10,472 bases of DNA from the NCBI GenBank assembly GCA_947464585.1, contig CANHYS010000034.1, forward strand, positions 1 to 10,472. Reading direction: 5' to 3'. Shown one piece after another: positions 8,704 through 10,472 of this stretch; the first letter of the stretch is position 1; each line of letters begins with the position of its first letter. The stretch is from Planctomycetaceae bacterium. GTDB lineage: Bacteria; Planctomycetota; Planctomycetia; Pirellulales; UBA1268. The notes below the pieces were generated by a model. It ran no database searches and was not told the DNA's origin. It saw nothing but the letters and a program-made list of their open reading frames with translations. A program made the position numbers and the translations under genes.

Positions 8704-8718
8704 GCAGACGTCGTCTGC
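8704..8718 (+). promoter_or_regulatory. Short inverted repeat in the transporter leader, possible operator
   Basis: GCAGAC-GTC-GTCTGC is a perfect 6-base inverted repeat with a 3-base centre, about 78 bases before the transporter start. It could be a small hairpin or an operator for a dimeric regulator. A repeat this short can arise by chance in GC-rich DNA, and no promoter boxes could be placed around it with confidence. Confidence 0.2.
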
Positions 8719-8780
8719 GGGGGAGAATCGGCCTCCCTCGTCGCCGCTGCGTGGTTCATGAACGAACGAAACGATCACCG

Positions 8781-8787
8781 GGAAGAG
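8781..8787 (+). promoter_or_regulatory. Ribosome binding site of the MFS transporter gene
   Basis: GGAAGAG lies 9 bases before the ATG at 8797. It favours this start over the in-frame ATGs at 8650, 8701 and 8758, which would add residues unlike any MFS N-terminus. Confidence 0.6.
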
Positions 8788-8796
8788 CGTGCGACG

Positions 8797-10062
8797 ATGG
8801 CTTCGACCAATGACGATGTTCCCATGCGGCCGTGGCAGTGGTGGGTGAGCGGGCTCCTGCTCCTGGCCACGATGCTCAACTACATGGATCGGCAGACGTT
8901 GGCCAACCTTTCGGTGCGCATCACCGAAGAGCTGTCACTGTCGCAGGAGCGTTATGGCGACCTGGAACTGGCCTTTGGCTGGGCCTTCGCGGTGGGGTCG
9001 CTCGTGTTTGGCATCCTCGCTGACCGGTTTCCGGTGCGGTGGCTCTATCCGGCGGTCGTGATCGGCTGGTCTGCCGTAGGCCTGCTCACGGGACTGTCGA
9101 GCGGGTATGGCTCGATGCTCGTCTGCCGCACGCTGCTCGGATTTTTCGAGGCGGGGCACTGGCCCTGTGCCCTGCGGACGACTCAGGCTGTGCTCTCCCG
9201 GAAGGATCGGCTTCTGGGCAACAGCCTGCTGCAGAGCGGCGGGGCGATCGGGGCGATCATCACGCCGCTCGTGATCCGCTCCATCGTGGGCAACAACATG
9301 GCGATCGGGGCCTGGCGGCCCCCGTTCATCGTCATCGGTGCAATCGGTGTGGTGTGGGTGGTCGGCTGGCTGCTGACGATCCGTGCGAACGACCTGACGG
9401 TGCACGCCGATGCGGATGGCGATGCGGCGCCGTCGCGAGGCAACGTCTGGTGGGAAGCGTGCATCGCCAATCGTCGGTTCTGGACGCTGATACCGTTCGT
9501 CGTGGCCGTCAACATCACCTGGCAGGTGCTGCGGGCCTGGCTCCCGAAATTCCTCCAGCAGGGCCGCGGGGCGACGGAGGCGGAGTCGCTCTTCTTCAAC
9601 GCGCTCTACTACGGCGCCGCCGACGTCGGCTGCATTGCCGCTGGGGCCGCGAGCCTCTGGCTCGTGAAGCGGGGGTTGACCGTGCACCGTTCCCGCCTGA
9701 TGGTCGCGACCGCCTGCGCCGCCTGCGCCGCGTTCACGATCCTCGCTGCGAGACTGCCGCTTGGGTATGGCCTCTATGCCGTGCTCCTGCTGATTGGCGC
9801 CGGAGCGATGGGGCTGTTCCCTTGCTACTACTCGTTCGCTCAGGATGTCAGCCCCCGGCATCTTGGCAAGGCATCAGGTCTGCTGGCGGCGATCGGCTGG
9901 CTGGTTGCATCGCCGATCCAGAAGGCATTCGGCAGGCTCATCGACCAGACCGGTTCGTTCGACACCGGCATCACGCTGGCCGGGCTGGCGCCGGCCTTGG
10001 CGATCGCGGTGATCATGATCTTCTGGCCGCACGCATCGTCCTCGGCCGCAGAACGCACCTGA
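8797..10062 (+). CDS. MFS transporter, anion:cation symporter (hexuronate transporter-like) type
   Basis: The protein has 421 residues, the usual length for a 12-helix major facilitator protein. The N-terminus matches the anion:cation symporter (ACS) group: NYMDRQTL at residues 28-35 in the first helix, GILADR at 72-77 in the loop after helix 2, and RTLLGFFEAGHWP at 111-123 in helix 4. A hydrophilic central loop (about residues 200-225, rich in Asp and Ala) separates the two six-helix halves. ACS members typically import hexuronates, galactonate, glucarate or other organic anions, so a sugar acid or similar anion is the best guess; the substrate cannot be read from the sequence. It acts in the cytoplasmic membrane. 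It lies 182 bases after the DUF1501 gene on the same strand, with stem-loops between, so it may be a separate transcript or only partly linked to the cytochrome operon. It converges with the AraC/XylR-type gene, whose stop is 33 bases away. Confidence 0.9.
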   Translation: MASTNDDVPMRPWQWWVSGLLLLATMLNYMDRQTLANLSVRITEELSLSQERYGDLELAFGWAFAVGSLVFGILADRFPVRWLYPAVVIGWSAVGLLTGLSSGYGSMLVCRTLLGFFEAGHWPCALRTTQAVLSRKDRLLGNSLLQSGGAIGAIITPLVIRSIVGNNMAIGAWRPPFIVIGAIGVVWVVGWLLTIRANDLTVHADADGDAAPSRGNVWWEACIANRRFWTLIPFVVAVNITWQVLRAWLPKFLQQGRGATEAESLFFNALYYGAADVGCIAAGAASLWLVKRGLTVHRSRLMVATACAACAAFTILAARLPLGYGLYAVLLLIGAGAMGLFPCYYSFAQDVSPRHLGKASGLLAAIGWLVASPIQKAFGRLIDQTGSFDTGITLAGLAPALAIAVIMIFWPHASSSAAERT

Positions 10063-10082
10063 CCGGGATCGTGTGACCGGGA
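10060..10082. repeat. Perfect 9-base tandem direct repeat at the transporter stop codon
   Basis: TGACCGGGA occurs at 10060-10068 and again at 10074-10082, separated by TCGTG. The first copy contains the transporter's TGA stop. The gap between the convergent genes (10063-10095) otherwise shows only a 5-base-pair stem, CGCTC (10093-10097) with GAGCG (10103-10107), overlapping the regulator's stop, and no T-run. No convincing terminator is present. Confidence 0.45.
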
Positions 10083-10095
10083 ATGGGCTTGCCGC

Positions 10096-10472
10096 TCAAC
10101 GCGAGCGTTCGAGATCGCGGAGGCGGGCCGGGGTGAGGCCCGTGTGGCGGCGGAGGAACGTCGTCATGTACTGCACCGACGGGAAGCCTGTCCGTGCTGC
10201 GACCGTCTTGAGCGGCAGGTCGGAGCCGGTGATGAGGCGGCGGGTGGCTGCGAGCCGCAGGCGGATGTATTCCTCGCGCAGCGATCGGCCGACTGCCGCC
10301 TTGAACCGTGATTCGAGGCTGGTCCGCGAGAGGCCCACCGCTGCGGCAAGCGCCTCGACGGCCGGCCGCATCCACGGGGTGCGTCGCAGGGCATGCAAGG
10401 TTTCGACCACGGCGGGGTCGCTCGTCGCCAGCGTGTCGGTCGACGCTCTCGCCACGACGCCGATGGGCGGTA
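10096..10472 (-). CDS. AraC-family regulator, XylR-like C-terminal DNA-binding domain, 5' truncated by the window
   Basis: On the minus strand the frame is open from the right edge to a TGA at 10098-10096, giving about 125 residues. The GTG at 10455 is probably not the start, because codons before it encode PPIGVV, which joins ARASTDTLA to form the linker typical of XylR-like regulators. After the linker comes the two-helix-turn-helix AraC domain: LAAAVGLSRTSLESRFKAAV is the first unit, REEYIRLRLAATRRLI the connecting helix, and LPLKTVAARTGFPSVQYMTTFL with the C-terminal RHTGLTPARLRD the second. In XylR-like proteins the missing N-terminal part is a periplasmic-binding-protein-like sugar sensor; its presence here is inferred from the linker. 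It binds DNA in the cytoplasm. Because it is transcribed toward the transporter, it need not control this locus. The family is secure; the sugar is unknown. Confidence 0.88.
   Translation of the reverse strand, partial: PPIGVVARASTDTLATSDPAVVETLHALRRTPWMRPAVEALAAAVGLSRTSLESRFKAAVGRSLREEYIRLRLAATRRLITGSDLPLKTVAARTGFPSVQYMTTFLRRHTGLTPARLRDLERSR

Noticed and set aside
8935..10076. Long open frames overlapping the MFS transporter: 308 codons on the minus strand and 345 codons in another plus frame
   Set aside because: The transporter frame has membrane helices and ACS motifs throughout; the alternatives are Arg-rich and lack any domain or hydrophobic pattern.

Overview
The window is GC-rich bacterial DNA almost certainly from a planctomycete. 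Four of its six genes belong to families largely typical of Planctomycetes: large proteins with planctomycete c-type cytochrome modules (PSCyt/PSD domains) and their usual Tat-exported partners (DUF1552, DUF1501). A Pirellula-like relative is plausible, but rank below phylum cannot be read from the sequence. No tRNA, rRNA, CRISPR array, insertion sequence or phage gene was seen.

Layout: (1) bases 1-2282, plus strand, the 3' part of a PSD3-PSD5-PSD4-PSCyt3-PSD2 cytochrome protein (DUF1587/1595/1592/1588/1585) whose start lies outside the window; (2) 2317-3705, plus, a Tat-exported DUF1552 (HXXSHH family) protein 34 bases downstream; (3) a 243-base gap with a weak promoter-like element; (4) 3949-7104, plus, a second cytochrome protein of the PSCyt1-PSCyt2-PSD1 class (DUF1549/DUF1553); (5) 7115-8614, plus, its DUF1501 partner, with a 10-base gap and a ribosome binding site overlapping the preceding stop; (6) a 182-base gap holding two stem-loops; (7) 8797-10062, plus, an MFS transporter of the anion:cation symporter type; (8) 10096-10472, minus, the C-terminal part of an AraC/XylR-type regulator that runs off the right edge and converges on the transporter.

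The unifying theme is two consecutive pairs, each made of a large exported haem protein plus a Tat-exported protein assigned to the alkaline phosphatase/sulfatase-like fold. The two pairs come from different family combinations. Both haem proteins carry a beta-rich insert that could bind carbohydrate. The organic-anion type transporter and the sugar-sensor type regulator fit a role in taking up and using a carbohydrate or sugar acid. The biochemical function of the PSCyt/PSD and DUF1501/DUF1552 families is not established, so any pathway assignment here is inference. Families were recognised from memory of their motifs, not by a database search.
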